Positions 9,464-17,719 of a stretch of DNA of 64,000 nt are shown piece by piece. This DNA comes from Hymenobacter metallicola (GTDB lineage: Bacteria; Bacteroidota; Bacteroidia; Cytophagales; Hymenobacteraceae): assembly GCF_004745645.1 (NCBI RefSeq), contig NZ_SRMB01000002.1, positions 434,001 through 498,000 of the forward strand, read 5' to 3'. Each line of letters starts with the position of its first letter. Position 1 is the stretch's first letter. The notes below the pieces were generated by a model. That model was not told where the DNA came from, did not search any database, and worked only from the letters and a program-made list of their open reading frames with translations. Both the position numbers and the translations under genes were made by a program.

Positions 9464-10715
9464 CGCTACTATATCGGCGGCATCCCCAGCCCCAGCTCTG
9501 CGCATCGGCCTTATCGGCTTTGGCTGCGTAGGTCAGGGCCTCTACGCTATTCTGCAGCAGGTGCCGGGTTTGGGTTTTGAGGTGGGCCGCATTGCAGTAA
9601 AGAGCCCCGACAAACCTCGCTCCTTGCCCAAGGAGGCGTTTAGCTTCCAGGCCGATGAGCTGCTGCACGACCCCGCGCTGGATGTACTGGTTGAGGTGAT
9701 TGACGACGCCGAGGAAGCATTTCGCCTCGTTAGCACCGCCCTGCGCCAGGGCCGGCGGGTGGTTACGGCCAACAAGGCTATGGTAGCCCAGCACCTGCCC
9801 GAGCTGGTAGCCTTGCAGCATGAGTATGGCGGCACGCTGCTCTACGAAGCCGCCGTGTGCGGCAGTATTCCCATTATTCGCACGCTCGATGCCTACTTCG
9901 GGCAGGAGCCGCTGCGCAGCGTAAGCGGCATTTTCAACGGCTCCTCCAACTACGTACTGACCCGCATGGGCCAGGATGGCTCGGAATACGCCCCGGCCTT
10001 GGCCGAAGCGCAGCTCAAGGGCTTTGCCGAAACCGACCCCACCCTGGATATGGCCGCCTTCGACCCTCGTTCCAAGGCCATTATTCTGGCGGCTCACGCG
10101 TATGGGGTGCTGTTGCAGCCCGACCAAGTGTTGAACCTGGGCATTGAAAACGTCAGCGCCACCGACATTGCCTACGCAGCTATTGCCAACCAGAAAATCA
10201 AGGTGGTAGCGGGTCTGTATCTGCTGCCCGACAACCAGCTGACGGTGCTGGTGACCCCACAGTTTGTGGACCAATCGTCCCCGCTCTACGCCGTGGACGA
10301 TGAATTCAATGGGGTGGTTATTGAAGCCGAATTTGCCGGCACGCAGTTTTTGCGGGGCCGCGGGGCCGGCGGCCACCCCACCGGCTCGGCCGTGCTAGCC
10401 GATCTGGCGGCGCTGCGGGGCAACTTTCACTACGCCTATCCGAAGCTGGCCGCCGCTCAATTGGGCTACACCACCGACCTGGAAATCGAGATTTACCTGC
10501 GCACCGACGACGAACTGATCCTGGACCAGTTGGGCTTTACCGACATTACGGAGGAAGCTGACGAAGATGGCTACATCGTCGGGTTTGTGCCGCTCGATGC
10601 CCTGCTGCAGCACCGCGACCGGCTGCGCCAAGCAGGGGCCTTTGTGGCCCGCACCGGCAACGTGCGCCCCGCCACCCAGCCCGCCGATACGCTGGCGCTG
10701 GCGGAGGTGGAATAA
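9441..10715 (+). CDS. hom: Homoserine dehydrogenase
   Basis: NAD(P)-dependent reduction of aspartate semialdehyde to homoserine, the branch point to threonine and methionine. ATG 9441 lies inside metX; an upstream ATG at 9402 in the same frame is less likely because it adds residues ahead of the Rossmann fold. The protein has 424 residues: GFGCVGQG nucleotide loop at 26-33, NKAMVAQHL near 110, SGIFNGSSNYVLTRM near 165-180, and ETDPTLDMAAFDPRSKAIIL with the catalytic Asp and Lys region near 205-225. No aspartokinase domain is fused and no full ACT domain is evident after residue 350, only a short charged segment. Last gene of the riboswitch-led operon, followed by a terminator. Confidence 0.95.
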   Translation: MSLALSTNATISAASPAPALRIGLIGFGCVGQGLYAILQQVPGLGFEVGRIAVKSPDKPRSLPKEAFSFQADELLHDPALDVLVEVIDDAEEAFRLVSTALRQGRRVVTANKAMVAQHLPELVALQHEYGGTLLYEAAVCGSIPIIRTLDAYFGQEPLRSVSGIFNGSSNYVLTRMGQDGSEYAPALAEAQLKGFAETDPTLDMAAFDPRSKAIILAAHAYGVLLQPDQVLNLGIENVSATDIAYAAIANQKIKVVAGLYLLPDNQLTVLVTPQFVDQSSPLYAVDDEFNGVVIEAEFAGTQFLRGRGAGGHPTGSAVLADLAALRGNFHYAYPKLAAAQLGYTTDLEIEIYLRTDDELILDQLGFTDITEEADEDGYIVGFVPLDALLQHRDRLRQAGAFVARTGNVRPATQPADTLALAEVE

Positions 10716-10739
10716 TACCCCGTCCTTTTTTCTGCACGA

Positions 10740-10771
10740 AAAAAGCCTTTCCCAGCTGGGAAAGGCTTTTT
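10740..10771. terminator. Bidirectional terminator between hom and the esterase gene
   Basis: A perfect 16-base inverted repeat without extra loop bases outside its AGCT centre, flanked by A- and T-runs. It sits between two convergent genes and can end transcripts from both sides. Confidence 0.9.
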
Positions 10772-10799
10772 CACGTTAATACATGCTGCAACAACCCGC

Positions 10800-12026
10800 T
10801 TATTCGAACACGAGGCGGTGCGGAGTCAGGCCGGGGCCCCGTAGCAGGTACACGCCCGGCTTTAACTGTTCCCGGCGAATGAGCTGCTCGGCCTTCTCCC
10901 AACGAATCCGGCGTACTACGCGGCCGGTAGCATCCAGCAGCTCCAGTTCCCGCGGCCGGAAAGCTGTGGCGGTAGCCGCAGTAAGCTTCACGGTTTCGGC
11001 GGCGGGCAACGGATACAACTCCAGGGAGGTAAGGCTGGCCGCCGCCCGGGTGCCCGTAACGGTACCGGGCTGGCGGAGCACGGGCCGCAGGAAGTCGCGC
11101 ACGAAGCGAAAGGTCGTATCCATGTATGCCAGGTTTCGGGCGCTGGTGCCGCTGTAGGGCACGTGCCCGGCATTCTTAAAGCTATAGAGCGGGTTGAGTA
11201 CGCTCACGGCATCGGCACGGGGCTTCAGGGCGCCGCTGCCGTACACTTGCTGGGGTGGCAGCCCGCTTCCGACGGTGCCTTTGCCATAGGGCACGGTGCC
11301 ATCGGCGGTGCCGTGCAGGCTCACGAAGGGCACATTGCCGGGCTCTATCCACTGGGGCCGGCCCAGGGCCCCGCACAGATTAACGACGCCCCGCACGGCA
11401 CTGGAGTAGCCGGGGTTACCGCTGTTGCCTTCCAGACCGCCTAATTGGTCTAAGTTGATGTAGTCGGGTACTTCGCTGGGCTTATCCAGATAGCCGAGCT
11501 GCAAGGCCATAAAAGCGCCGGCCGAGCTGCCGGCCGCGAAAATATAGCCTGGATGAATACGGTAGGTTTTGGTGGTAGCCGCATCCTGCCGAAAAAAGCG
11601 TACGGCCGCCCGCATATCCTGGCTGGCCCGAATCGAGGCCCGGGCAATGTTGACGGTATCGAAGGGAAAGAACAGCAGGCGGTAGTCGATGCTGGCCGTG
11701 ACGTAGCCCAGGCGGGCGTAGCGCTGGCACAGCTCGGTCACGTCCTGGTCGGTTTTGGCCCCGCTGACAAAGCCTCCGCCGTGGGCAAACACTAGTAGCG
11801 GCCGGCGCCGCACCGTGTCGCCGGTCGGCTCGTAGATGTTCATGGTCAGCGTTTGGGTATTGCCCAGATAATTCACGGCCGAGCCAAACACCACGTTGCT
11901 GCGCGTAGTAAGGGCCGGAAAGATGGGCTGGTGGTAACGGCCCCGGGTGGTATCAATCTGGGCCTGGGCCCGCACCAGCGGCACGGCCAGTACCAGCAGC
12001 AGGAGGAAGAGGAGAAGTTTTTTCAT
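10800..12026 (-). CDS. Secreted alpha/beta-hydrolase (esterase-like) with a T9SS C-terminal sorting domain
   Basis: 408 residues: signal peptide 1-20, alpha/beta-hydrolase about 25-320, and a C-terminal sorting domain about 330-408. The hydrolase has the oxyanion motif AHGGGF of hormone-sensitive-lipase-type esterases, a nucleophile elbow GSSAG and a late LHGTADGTVPYGKG carrying the acid residue; the final His is probably in KNAGHVPY. The C-terminus (ELYPLPAAETVKL to RREQLKPGVYLLRG) has the beta-sandwich pattern of the type A Por/T9SS sorting signal, so it should be exported across the outer membrane and perhaps anchored to the surface. The substrate is unknown. It is convergent with hom and divergent from the LD-carboxypeptidase gene. 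Confidence 0.87.
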   Translation of the reverse strand: MKKLLLFLLLLVLAVPLVRAQAQIDTTRGRYHQPIFPALTTRSNVVFGSAVNYLGNTQTLTMNIYEPTGDTVRRRPLLVFAHGGGFVSGAKTDQDVTELCQRYARLGYVTASIDYRLLFFPFDTVNIARASIRASQDMRAAVRFFRQDAATTKTYRIHPGYIFAAGSSAGAFMALQLGYLDKPSEVPDYINLDQLGGLEGNSGNPGYSSAVRGVVNLCGALGRPQWIEPGNVPFVSLHGTADGTVPYGKGTVGSGLPPQQVYGSGALKPRADAVSVLNPLYSFKNAGHVPYSGTSARNLAYMDTTFRFVRDFLRPVLRQPGTVTGTRAAASLTSLELYPLPAAETVKLTAATATAFRPRELELLDATGRVVRRIRWEKAEQLIRREQLKPGVYLLRGPGLTPHRLVFE

Positions 12027-12208
12027 CTGAAGCGGAAGTAAACACGAATAGGTAGGACGAAGCCCGGGGGTGCAAGGTTACTATTCAGGAGCTTACCCAG
12101 GCAGCTCTTTAGCGGAGTTTGGGTACAAATACCGTGATTCAATGCGGAAACGCTTGGGGTAGCGGCCCTGGTTGAGTAGGTTTGCCCTGTTCCGTCAGCT
12201 TCCCTGCT

Positions 12209-13111
12209 ATGCCTCTTACCCCTCCTGCCCTGCGTCCCCACGACCGGGTTGCCATTGTGAGTACCGCCCGCAAAGTGTCGCGCGAGGAAATGGCTGCTGC
12301 CGTCGATATTTTGACCAGCTGGGGGCTGGAAGTGGTGTTGGGTGAGTCTACCACGGCTGAACACCACCAGTTTGCCGGCACCGACGAAGTGCGGCGCCGC
12401 GACTTGCAGCAGCAGCTCGACGACCCCAGTATTCGGGCCGTTCTGTGCGCCCGGGGCGGCTACGGCACCACCCGCATCATCGACCAGATTGACTTTTCGG
12501 GTTTTGCTCAGCACCCGAAATGGGTAGCCGGCTTCAGCGACATTACCACGCTCAACTGCCACCTGCTCAACCTGGGTTACGAAAGTATCCACGGGGTGAT
12601 GCCGTTCATCTTTAACCAGACTGGTGGCGAGCAGGCCCTGGAAACCCTGCGGCAGGCGCTGTTTGGCGAGCCGGCAGCCTACTCCACGCCAGCCCACCCG
12701 CTCAACCGCCCGGGCACGGCTACCGGCGAGCTGGTCGGTGGCAACCTGACGCTGCTGCAAAACCTGAGCGGCACCGCTTCGGACTGCGCCCTGGCTGGCC
12801 GCATTTTATTTGTGGAGGATGTGGCCGAATACCTCATGAATATCGACCGGATGATGGTCCACCTCGACCGTAGCGGCAAGCTGCGCAACTTGGCCGGCCT
12901 GCTGGTGGGCCACTTCACCGACTCGCTCGACAACGCCGTGCCCTTCGGCCAGACGCCCTACGAAATCATTGCTACCTACGCCAACAAGTATCATTTTCCG
13001 GTAGCCTACGGCTTCCCAGTCGGCCACGAGCCCCAAAACGTGGCCCTGATTTGCGGCCGGCCCGCGCAGCTAAGCGTTACACCCGCTGGCACCAAGCTCA
13101 GCTACCTTTAA
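12209..13111 (+). CDS. ldcA: LD-carboxypeptidase (peptidase S66, LdcA family)
   Basis: Serine peptidase that removes the terminal D-Ala from L,D-tetrapeptides during murein recycling in the cytosol. ATG 12209 is chosen over a TTG at 12182 because it directly precedes PPALRPHDRVAIVSTAR, the family N-terminus. The 300 residues include RAVLCARGGYGTTRI near 75, GFSDIT with nucleophile Ser110, GELVGGNLTLL near 180, FVEDVAEYLMNIDRM with the catalytic Glu, and GHEPQN with the catalytic His near 275. No signal peptide is present, in line with a cytosolic role. The acetyltransferase gene follows after 9 bases, so the two probably form an operon. Confidence 0.93.
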   Translation: MPLTPPALRPHDRVAIVSTARKVSREEMAAAVDILTSWGLEVVLGESTTAEHHQFAGTDEVRRRDLQQQLDDPSIRAVLCARGGYGTTRIIDQIDFSGFAQHPKWVAGFSDITTLNCHLLNLGYESIHGVMPFIFNQTGGEQALETLRQALFGEPAAYSTPAHPLNRPGTATGELVGGNLTLLQNLSGTASDCALAGRILFVEDVAEYLMNIDRMMVHLDRSGKLRNLAGLLVGHFTDSLDNAVPFGQTPYEIIATYANKYHFPVAYGFPVGHEPQNVALICGRPAQLSVTPAGTKLSYL

Positions 13112-13120
13112 CCGTTTGTT

Positions 13121-13642
13121 ATGTCGATAGTCATTCGAGAACTTTCCGCGGCGGAAGCCATGGCGCAAGTGCCCGCCCTGACGGCCTTGTTTCAGGACGC
13201 CCTGGACTCGGGAGCAGCCCTGGGCTTTCTGCCCCCGCTGGCTCCTGGTGAGCTGGAGGAATACTGGCAGGAAGTAGCCCAGGCGGTGGCCGCCGGCCAT
13301 CGGGTGCTGCTGGTAGCCGAAGAAAACGGGCAGGTGCTGGGCACCACCCAGTTGGATCTGGCCACCAAGTCGAACGGCCTGCACCGGGCCGAAGTCTGCA
13401 AGGTGATGGTGCACCGCCAGGCCCAGCGCCGGGGTGTGGGCCGCCAGCTGCTGCTAGCCACTGAGGCCAAAGCCCGGGAGCGGCAGCGCACCACCCTGAT
13501 TCTGGACACCCGCCAGCACGACCACGGTGAGCGGCTCTACCAGAGTGTGGGCTACCAGGTCGGCGGCGTTATCCCGGACTTTGCCCGTAGTGCCTCCGGT
13601 GAGCTGCACGCCACGGTTATCTACTACAAGCTGCTGACCTGA
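13121..13642 (+). CDS. GNAT-family N-acetyltransferase
   Basis: 173 residues with the GNAT acetyl-CoA motif A in KVMVHRQAQRRGVGRQLL (about residues 88-105) and the following helix LLLATEAKARER. The phrase YQSVGYQVGGVIPDFARS near 145 is the usual C-terminal strand-helix of GNAT proteins. Substrate unknown. It lies 9 bases after ldcA and shares its terminator, so a role linked to amino acids or murein fragments is possible but only inferred. Confidence 0.88.
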   Translation: MSIVIRELSAAEAMAQVPALTALFQDALDSGAALGFLPPLAPGELEEYWQEVAQAVAAGHRVLLVAEENGQVLGTTQLDLATKSNGLHRAEVCKVMVHRQAQRRGVGRQLLLATEAKARERQRTTLILDTRQHDHGERLYQSVGYQVGGVIPDFARSASGELHATVIYYKLLT

Positions 13643-13706
13643 GCCGCATCAGATAAAGAAAAGGCCCGCAACTTCCGTTGCGGGCCTTTTCTTTATCTGA
13701 TGCGGC
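13643..13706. terminator. Perfect 30-bp palindromic bidirectional terminator
   Basis: Left arm 13643-13672 is an exact reverse complement of right arm 13677-13706, with a 4-base TTCC loop. It begins on the base after the stop codon of the acetyltransferase and ends 4 bases before the stop of the convergent M28 lipoprotein gene. A- and T-rich stretches next to the GC core serve both directions. Confidence 0.93.
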
Positions 13707-13710
13707 AGCA

Positions 13711-14736
13711 CTACTCGTTATAAATCGTCTGCAGCACGGTCTGGCCCACGGCCTTCAGGGTGCGCTTGTCGATGACGCTCATGTTGTCCTGGGTGGTGTG
13801 ATGATACGCCGGGAAATAATCGTCGCCGACGGGCAGGTGGTCGATGATGTCGATGGTGCGCACCCCGGCCTGGTTGGTATACACGTGGTCATCGTCGATG
13901 CCGGGGCTATCCTGGAACAGGAAGAAGTCGGAGTAGCCGAGCTGAGCGCCGGTGTTCCACACTTTGTCCACCACGTCGCGGGCGTACTGCCGCGAGGTTT
14001 CTTCCCGGCTGAACTTGGCGTTCTTGGCCCCTACCATATCCAGCAGAATGCCGTAGCTGGGCTTGTACCCGGCGGGCACCAGGTTGCGCGACCAGTACTG
14101 GGAGCCCAGGCACCAGCTGTCCTTGCCCTGGGCGCTGAGCTGGTCTTTCAGGTCGCTCTGGGTGGAGGAGTCGTAGCCGTAGTCCTCGGAATCGAACAGG
14201 ATGAAGTCGACCCCTACGGCGGGCTGCAGGCTGTCGGGCTGCAGGCTGAGCAAGCGGGCCATTTCCAGGGCTATAGCCACGCCGCTGGCCCCATCGGAAG
14301 CGCCGTCGAGCGGAGCATTCTTCTTCTCCTTGTCCTTGTCGGCGAAGGGGCGCGTGTCCCAGTGCGCAAAAATAGCTACCCGCCGGGCCGCCGTGGGCGC
14401 AAATTGCGCAATGATGTTGCGCGAGTTAAGCGTTTTGCCATCAAAGGCCATCACCTCAAACTTCTGCTCTTTCACCGCCAGCCCGTACGCCTTGAACTGT
14501 TTTACCAGCCAGTCGCCGGTAGCTACGTGGGCTTTGGTGTTGGGTACGCGCGGCCCAAAGGCCACCTGCTTCGCCGTGAAGGCATAGGCCGAGTCGGCGT
14601 TGAAAGCGGGGGCCGCTACGGTTGGGGTGGCTGGCGGCGTGGTGGTATCGGCGGTTTCCTTTTTATCGGGGCCGCAGCTGGCCAGCAGCACTCCCACGGC
14701 TGCGGCCAGGGCCAGCCCAATTTTCTTATTCTTCAT
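13711..14736 (-). CDS. M28-family lipoprotein, glutaminyl-peptide cyclotransferase-like
   Basis: 341 residues starting at ATG 14736, giving a lipoprotein signal (GVLLASC, Cys21); an upstream in-frame start at 14748 adds four residues only. After a Thr/Pro linker the M28 fold begins with KQVAFGPRVPNTKAH, the motif typical of glutaminyl cyclase-like members. Zinc ligands all appear present: FAHWDTRP, DGASDGASG, FDSEDYGYD, LLDMVG and the final YHHTTQD. Such proteins convert N-terminal Gln to pyroglutamate; in Bacteroidota, exported proteins often begin with Gln after signal cleavage, so these are plausible substrates. True aminopeptidase activity cannot be excluded. The start overlaps the end of cysS by 11 bases. 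Confidence 0.85.
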   Translation of the reverse strand: MKNKKIGLALAAAVGVLLASCGPDKKETADTTTPPATPTVAAPAFNADSAYAFTAKQVAFGPRVPNTKAHVATGDWLVKQFKAYGLAVKEQKFEVMAFDGKTLNSRNIIAQFAPTAARRVAIFAHWDTRPFADKDKEKKNAPLDGASDGASGVAIALEMARLLSLQPDSLQPAVGVDFILFDSEDYGYDSSTQSDLKDQLSAQGKDSWCLGSQYWSRNLVPAGYKPSYGILLDMVGAKNAKFSREETSRQYARDVVDKVWNTGAQLGYSDFFLFQDSPGIDDDHVYTNQAGVRTIDIIDHLPVGDDYFPAYHHTTQDNMSVIDKRTLKAVGQTVLQTIYNE

Positions 14737-16228
14737 ATGCCCAGTCAACGCCGGTTTTTAAGTCTTTAATCACAATGCCCTGCCCTTTCAGCGCCGCCCG
14801 AATCTGGTCGACTTTGTCGTAGGCTTTGGCTGTTTTGGCTTCCTGGTAGAAGCCCAGGGTAAGCTCCAGGAGTTGCTCCGCATTGGCCCGGGGCTCGTCC
14901 TGCAAGCCCAGCACCTCCGTCACCACGGTGCGGTAGGAATGTAGCGCTTCCTGTAGGGCAGCTTCGCTCACGGTGCCCAGGGTGGCCGGGTTGGCGAAGA
15001 AGCCGTTGAACTTCCGTAGCAGGTTGAACAGGCTGGCCACGGCGCGGGCCGTATTCAAATCGTCGTTGAGGCCGGTGAAGATATCAGCCGCCAGCTTGCG
15101 CAGTTCGGCATCCGGCTTCTCGGTATCGGCGGCGCGTTCGGTGCCTTCGGGCAGCTGCAGCTTATCGAGCAGGCGCAGGCCGTTCATCAGCTTGCGGTAG
15201 CCTTTGCGGGCGGCCTGCAGGGCTTCGTCGCTCACGTCGACGGGGCTGCGGTAATGGGCCTGCAGCAAAAAGAAGCGCACCACCATGGGCGAATAGGCCT
15301 GCGTAAGCGTAGCCGTGGGACCTTTGAACATGTCGCCCAGCAGCACGAAGTTGCCCAGGCTCTTGCTCATCTTGGTCCCATCCACGGTTATCAGGTTGTG
15401 GTGCACCCAGAAACGCGACTCATCGGTGTGGGTGTGGCTGCCTTGGCACTGGGCAATTTCGCACTCGTGGTGCGGAAACATCAAATCCAGGCCGCCGCCG
15501 TGAATGTCGGACAGCTGCCCCAGGTACTTGCGGCTCATGGCCGAGCACTCCAGGTGCCAGCCCGGAAATCCTTCGCCCCAGGGCGAGGGCCACCGCATGA
15601 TGTGCTCGGGCGCGGCTTTTTTCCAGATGGCAAAATCCAGGGGGCTGCGCTTTTCATCCTGCCCGGCCAGCGTGTCGCGGGTGCCGGCCAACTGGTCGTC
15701 GATGCTGCGGTTGGAAAGCTTGCCGTACCGCTCCCGCTCGGCATTGTAGCGGGGCACGTCGAAGTACACGCTGCCGTTGACCTCGTAGCCGAAGCCGTTG
15801 GCAATGATTTCCTCCACCATGCTGATTTGCTCGGTGATGTGGCCGCTGGCCTGGGGCTCGATATCGGGCGGCAAGCAACCCAGGGCCAGCATGTTCTGGC
15901 GGTAGAGGTTCACAAAGTGCTGGGCAATCTGCATGGGCTCCTGGCGCTGGGCCCGGGCGGCCTTGGCCATCTTGTCCTCGCCTTCGTCGGCGTCGCTTTC
16001 CAGGTGGCCTACGTCGGTTACGTTGCGCACGTAGCGCACGGTATAACCTAAGTGGCGTAGGTAGCGCGTCAGCACGTCGAACACCACCGGGCCGCGGGCG
16101 TTGCCCAAATGCGCCTCACTGTACACGGTCGGGCCGCAGAGGTAAACGCCGACAAAGGGGGCATTAACGGGTTCGAACGGGTCTTTGCGACGGGTAAGCG
16201 TGTTGTAGAGGGAAAGCGGGTGCTGCAT
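14726..16228 (-). CDS. cysS: Cysteinyl-tRNA synthetase
   Basis: Class I aminoacyl-tRNA synthetase, 500 residues, charging tRNA-Cys. The signature HLGN (HIGH motif) is at residues 40-43, just after the zinc ligand in YLCGPTVY (Cys31). [15 protein letters not shown] and [11 protein letters not shown] hold further zinc ligands, and KMSKSLGN is the second class I signature. The C-terminal anticodon-binding region is complete. Co-transcribed with the downstream M28 lipoprotein gene, whose start it overlaps. The start codon lies only about five bases after a -7-like element (16240-16233), so the mRNA may have almost no leader. Confidence 0.97.
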   Translation of the reverse strand: MQHPLSLYNTLTRRKDPFEPVNAPFVGVYLCGPTVYSEAHLGNARGPVVFDVLTRYLRHLGYTVRYVRNVTDVGHLESDADEGEDKMAKAARAQRQEPMQIAQHFVNLYRQNMLALGCLPPDIEPQASGHITEQISMVEEIIANGFGYEVNGSVYFDVPRYNAERERYGKLSNRSIDDQLAGTRDTLAGQDEKRSPLDFAIWKKAAPEHIMRWPSPWGEGFPGWHLECSAMSRKYLGQLSDIHGGGLDLMFPHHECEIAQCQGSHTHTDESRFWVHHNLITVDGTKMSKSLGNFVLLGDMFKGPTATLTQAYSPMVVRFFLLQAHYRSPVDVSDEALQAARKGYRKLMNGLRLLDKLQLPEGTERAADTEKPDAELRKLAADIFTGLNDDLNTARAVASLFNLLRKFNGFFANPATLGTVSEAALQEALHSYRTVVTEVLGLQDEPRANAEQLLELTLGFYQEAKTAKAYDKVDQIRAALKGQGIVIKDLKTGVDWAYEE

Positions 16229-16232
16229 CTGG

Positions 16233-16264
16233 CAAAAGTAGGAAGTTTTAGCGGTCAGCCCGAA
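16233..16264 (-). promoter_or_regulatory. Possible cysS promoter
   Basis: Read on the minus strand: TTCG (16264-16261), 20 bases, then TACTTTTG (16240-16233). The -7 element is perfect and the -33 has one mismatch. The predicted start falls at or near the cysS ATG. Confidence 0.45.
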
Positions 16265-16465
16265 GCGAAATTACTTGTGATTATTGAGCCGATTACGGCG
16301 TGTAAACAAACTTCAACGCCCGTGTTATCAGCAAGCATCCTAATTTTAGAACTACCGACCCTTCCTACGTCTGCCCTTTTCAGCACAAAATGAGTACATA
16401 AACCCGCTTTTGCAGTACAAAAAGTTCAGTAGCTAGTACAACGGGTTCCATTTGAGGTTCTCCCG
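16265..16465. other. Short spacer between cysS and the EEP gene
   Basis: Moderately AT-rich. It should hold the terminator of the minus-strand EEP gene, but no clear hairpin with a T-run was found, and no short gene. Confidence 0.3.
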
Positions 16466-17608
16466 CTACTCCACGCCGGCAGCAGTTGCAGTAGCGGACT
16501 TCGGCAGCCAGTAGATAGCCGAGGTAGGGAAGTGGTCGGAGAAGGGAATTTCGTAGTTCACCTCCAACTCCCCAATTTGCCACTGCGGACTGGCAAACTG
16601 ATTGTCGATGCGCACGAAGGGCAAGGCTCCGTTGTAGGTAGCGCCCACGCCGGTACCCACCGTAGCCCAGGCGTTCTGGAAGCGGTCGGCTAGTTGGTCG
16701 TAGGTATAGCTGTAGGGCACGTCGTTCAGGTCGGCGCAGAGCAGCATGGGGTAGCGGCAGCGCTCGAAGCGCCGAACCAGGGTGTCGACCTGCACGCTGC
16801 GGGCGACTATCCCACGCTTGAAGCGGCGCATTAGGCCCAGCCCTTTTTTCTTCAGGCCCTCCTTGCTGGAGTAGCTATCCACAATGTCCTTCTCGTCCAT
16901 GCTCATGCTTTGCAGGTGGAAGTTGTAGACGCGAATCGTGTCGCCGGCGGGCAGGCGCAGGTCCACGAACATGGCGTGGTTCTGGGTGAGCTTATCGAAG
17001 GAAATCGTGCCCCGGCCCACGATAGGAAAGCGCGAGAAGATGGCCATGCCAAACTCGGAGCCCGCCCAGTTGGTCAGGGTTTTGGATACAAAAGCTTGGC
17101 GCCCGGCCTGACGTCCAATTTTGTCGGTGCTCCGAAACAAGCTGCCTTCGGTGCTGCGGCCACCGGCGGGTTCGTTGTAAAATTCCTGCAGGCACAGTAT
17201 GTCGGCCGGGTTAGCAGCCAGCCATTGAATGAACTTTCGCGAAGATTCCGAGTCTTTGTCGCGCAGCTGCGGATACACGTTGAAAATGCGCACGTTGGCA
17301 CTGACCAGGCGCACGGGTTGCCAGCCGGCTTCGGCCACCGGGGCCGGTCGGAACGGATGCAGGGCCAGCCCCCGCTGAAAGTGAGGCCAAGTCAGAAAGG
17401 CTACCACGGCGGGCAGGGCCGCTACGCGCCAGTTGCGCAGGAGCCAGTAGCCCACCGCCGCCAGATTCAGGGCCAGGGCCGCCGGCAGGGTAAGGGCCCC
17501 AAAAGCGGCGGGCCAGAACACCCGAGGCGAAATTTGCACGCAGGCTATGGCCAGTAGCAGCCACGCTAGTACGAGCAGAGTACATTTAAAGGCAAAGGAA
17601 CGACGCAC
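16466..17608 (-). CDS. Membrane-anchored endonuclease/exonuclease/phosphatase (EEP) family protein
   Basis: 380 residues from a GTG start at 17608; no in-frame ATG lies near. The first 85 residues form three hydrophobic segments, so the catalytic domain (about 100-375) is probably outside the cytoplasmic membrane. EEP motifs: VSANVRIFNVYPQL with the Mg-binding Asn, ILCLQEFYNEP with the metal Glu, NFHLQSMSM, LCADLNDVPYS with Asp and Asn, and the terminal SDHFPTSAIYWL with the catalytic Asp-His. The substrate could be nucleic acid, phosphoinositide-like lipid or another phosphodiester; the sequence does not tell. It is divergent from the first SBBP-repeat gene. Confidence 0.87.
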   Translation of the reverse strand: MRRSFAFKCTLLVLAWLLLAIACVQISPRVFWPAAFGALTLPAALALNLAAVGYWLLRNWRVAALPAVVAFLTWPHFQRGLALHPFRPAPVAEAGWQPVRLVSANVRIFNVYPQLRDKDSESSRKFIQWLAANPADILCLQEFYNEPAGGRSTEGSLFRSTDKIGRQAGRQAFVSKTLTNWAGSEFGMAIFSRFPIVGRGTISFDKLTQNHAMFVDLRLPAGDTIRVYNFHLQSMSMDEKDIVDSYSSKEGLKKKGLGLMRRFKRGIVARSVQVDTLVRRFERCRYPMLLCADLNDVPYSYTYDQLADRFQNAWATVGTGVGATYNGALPFVRIDNQFASPQWQIGELEVNYEIPFSDHFPTSAIYWLPKSATATAAGVE

Positions 17609-17633
17609 AAGCAGAAAGCCCTGACGGGAAAAG

Positions 17634-17701
17634 CAAAGGTATAGGTTACGAGCACATGGCCGCTACGGCTGTTTTAGCTCCGGGTTTTGGTTGTATCTTT
17701 C
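17634..17701. promoter_or_regulatory. Divergent -7 elements for the EEP gene and the first SBBP-repeat gene
   Basis: Minus strand: TACCTTTG at 17641-17634, giving a leader of about 20 bases before the GTG at 17608. Plus strand: TATCTTTC at 17694-17701, one mismatch to TAnnTTTG, about 18 bases before ATG 17720. No convincing -33 element for either. Confidence 0.4.
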
Positions 17702-17719
17702 GAATTATAATTTCCGGAT

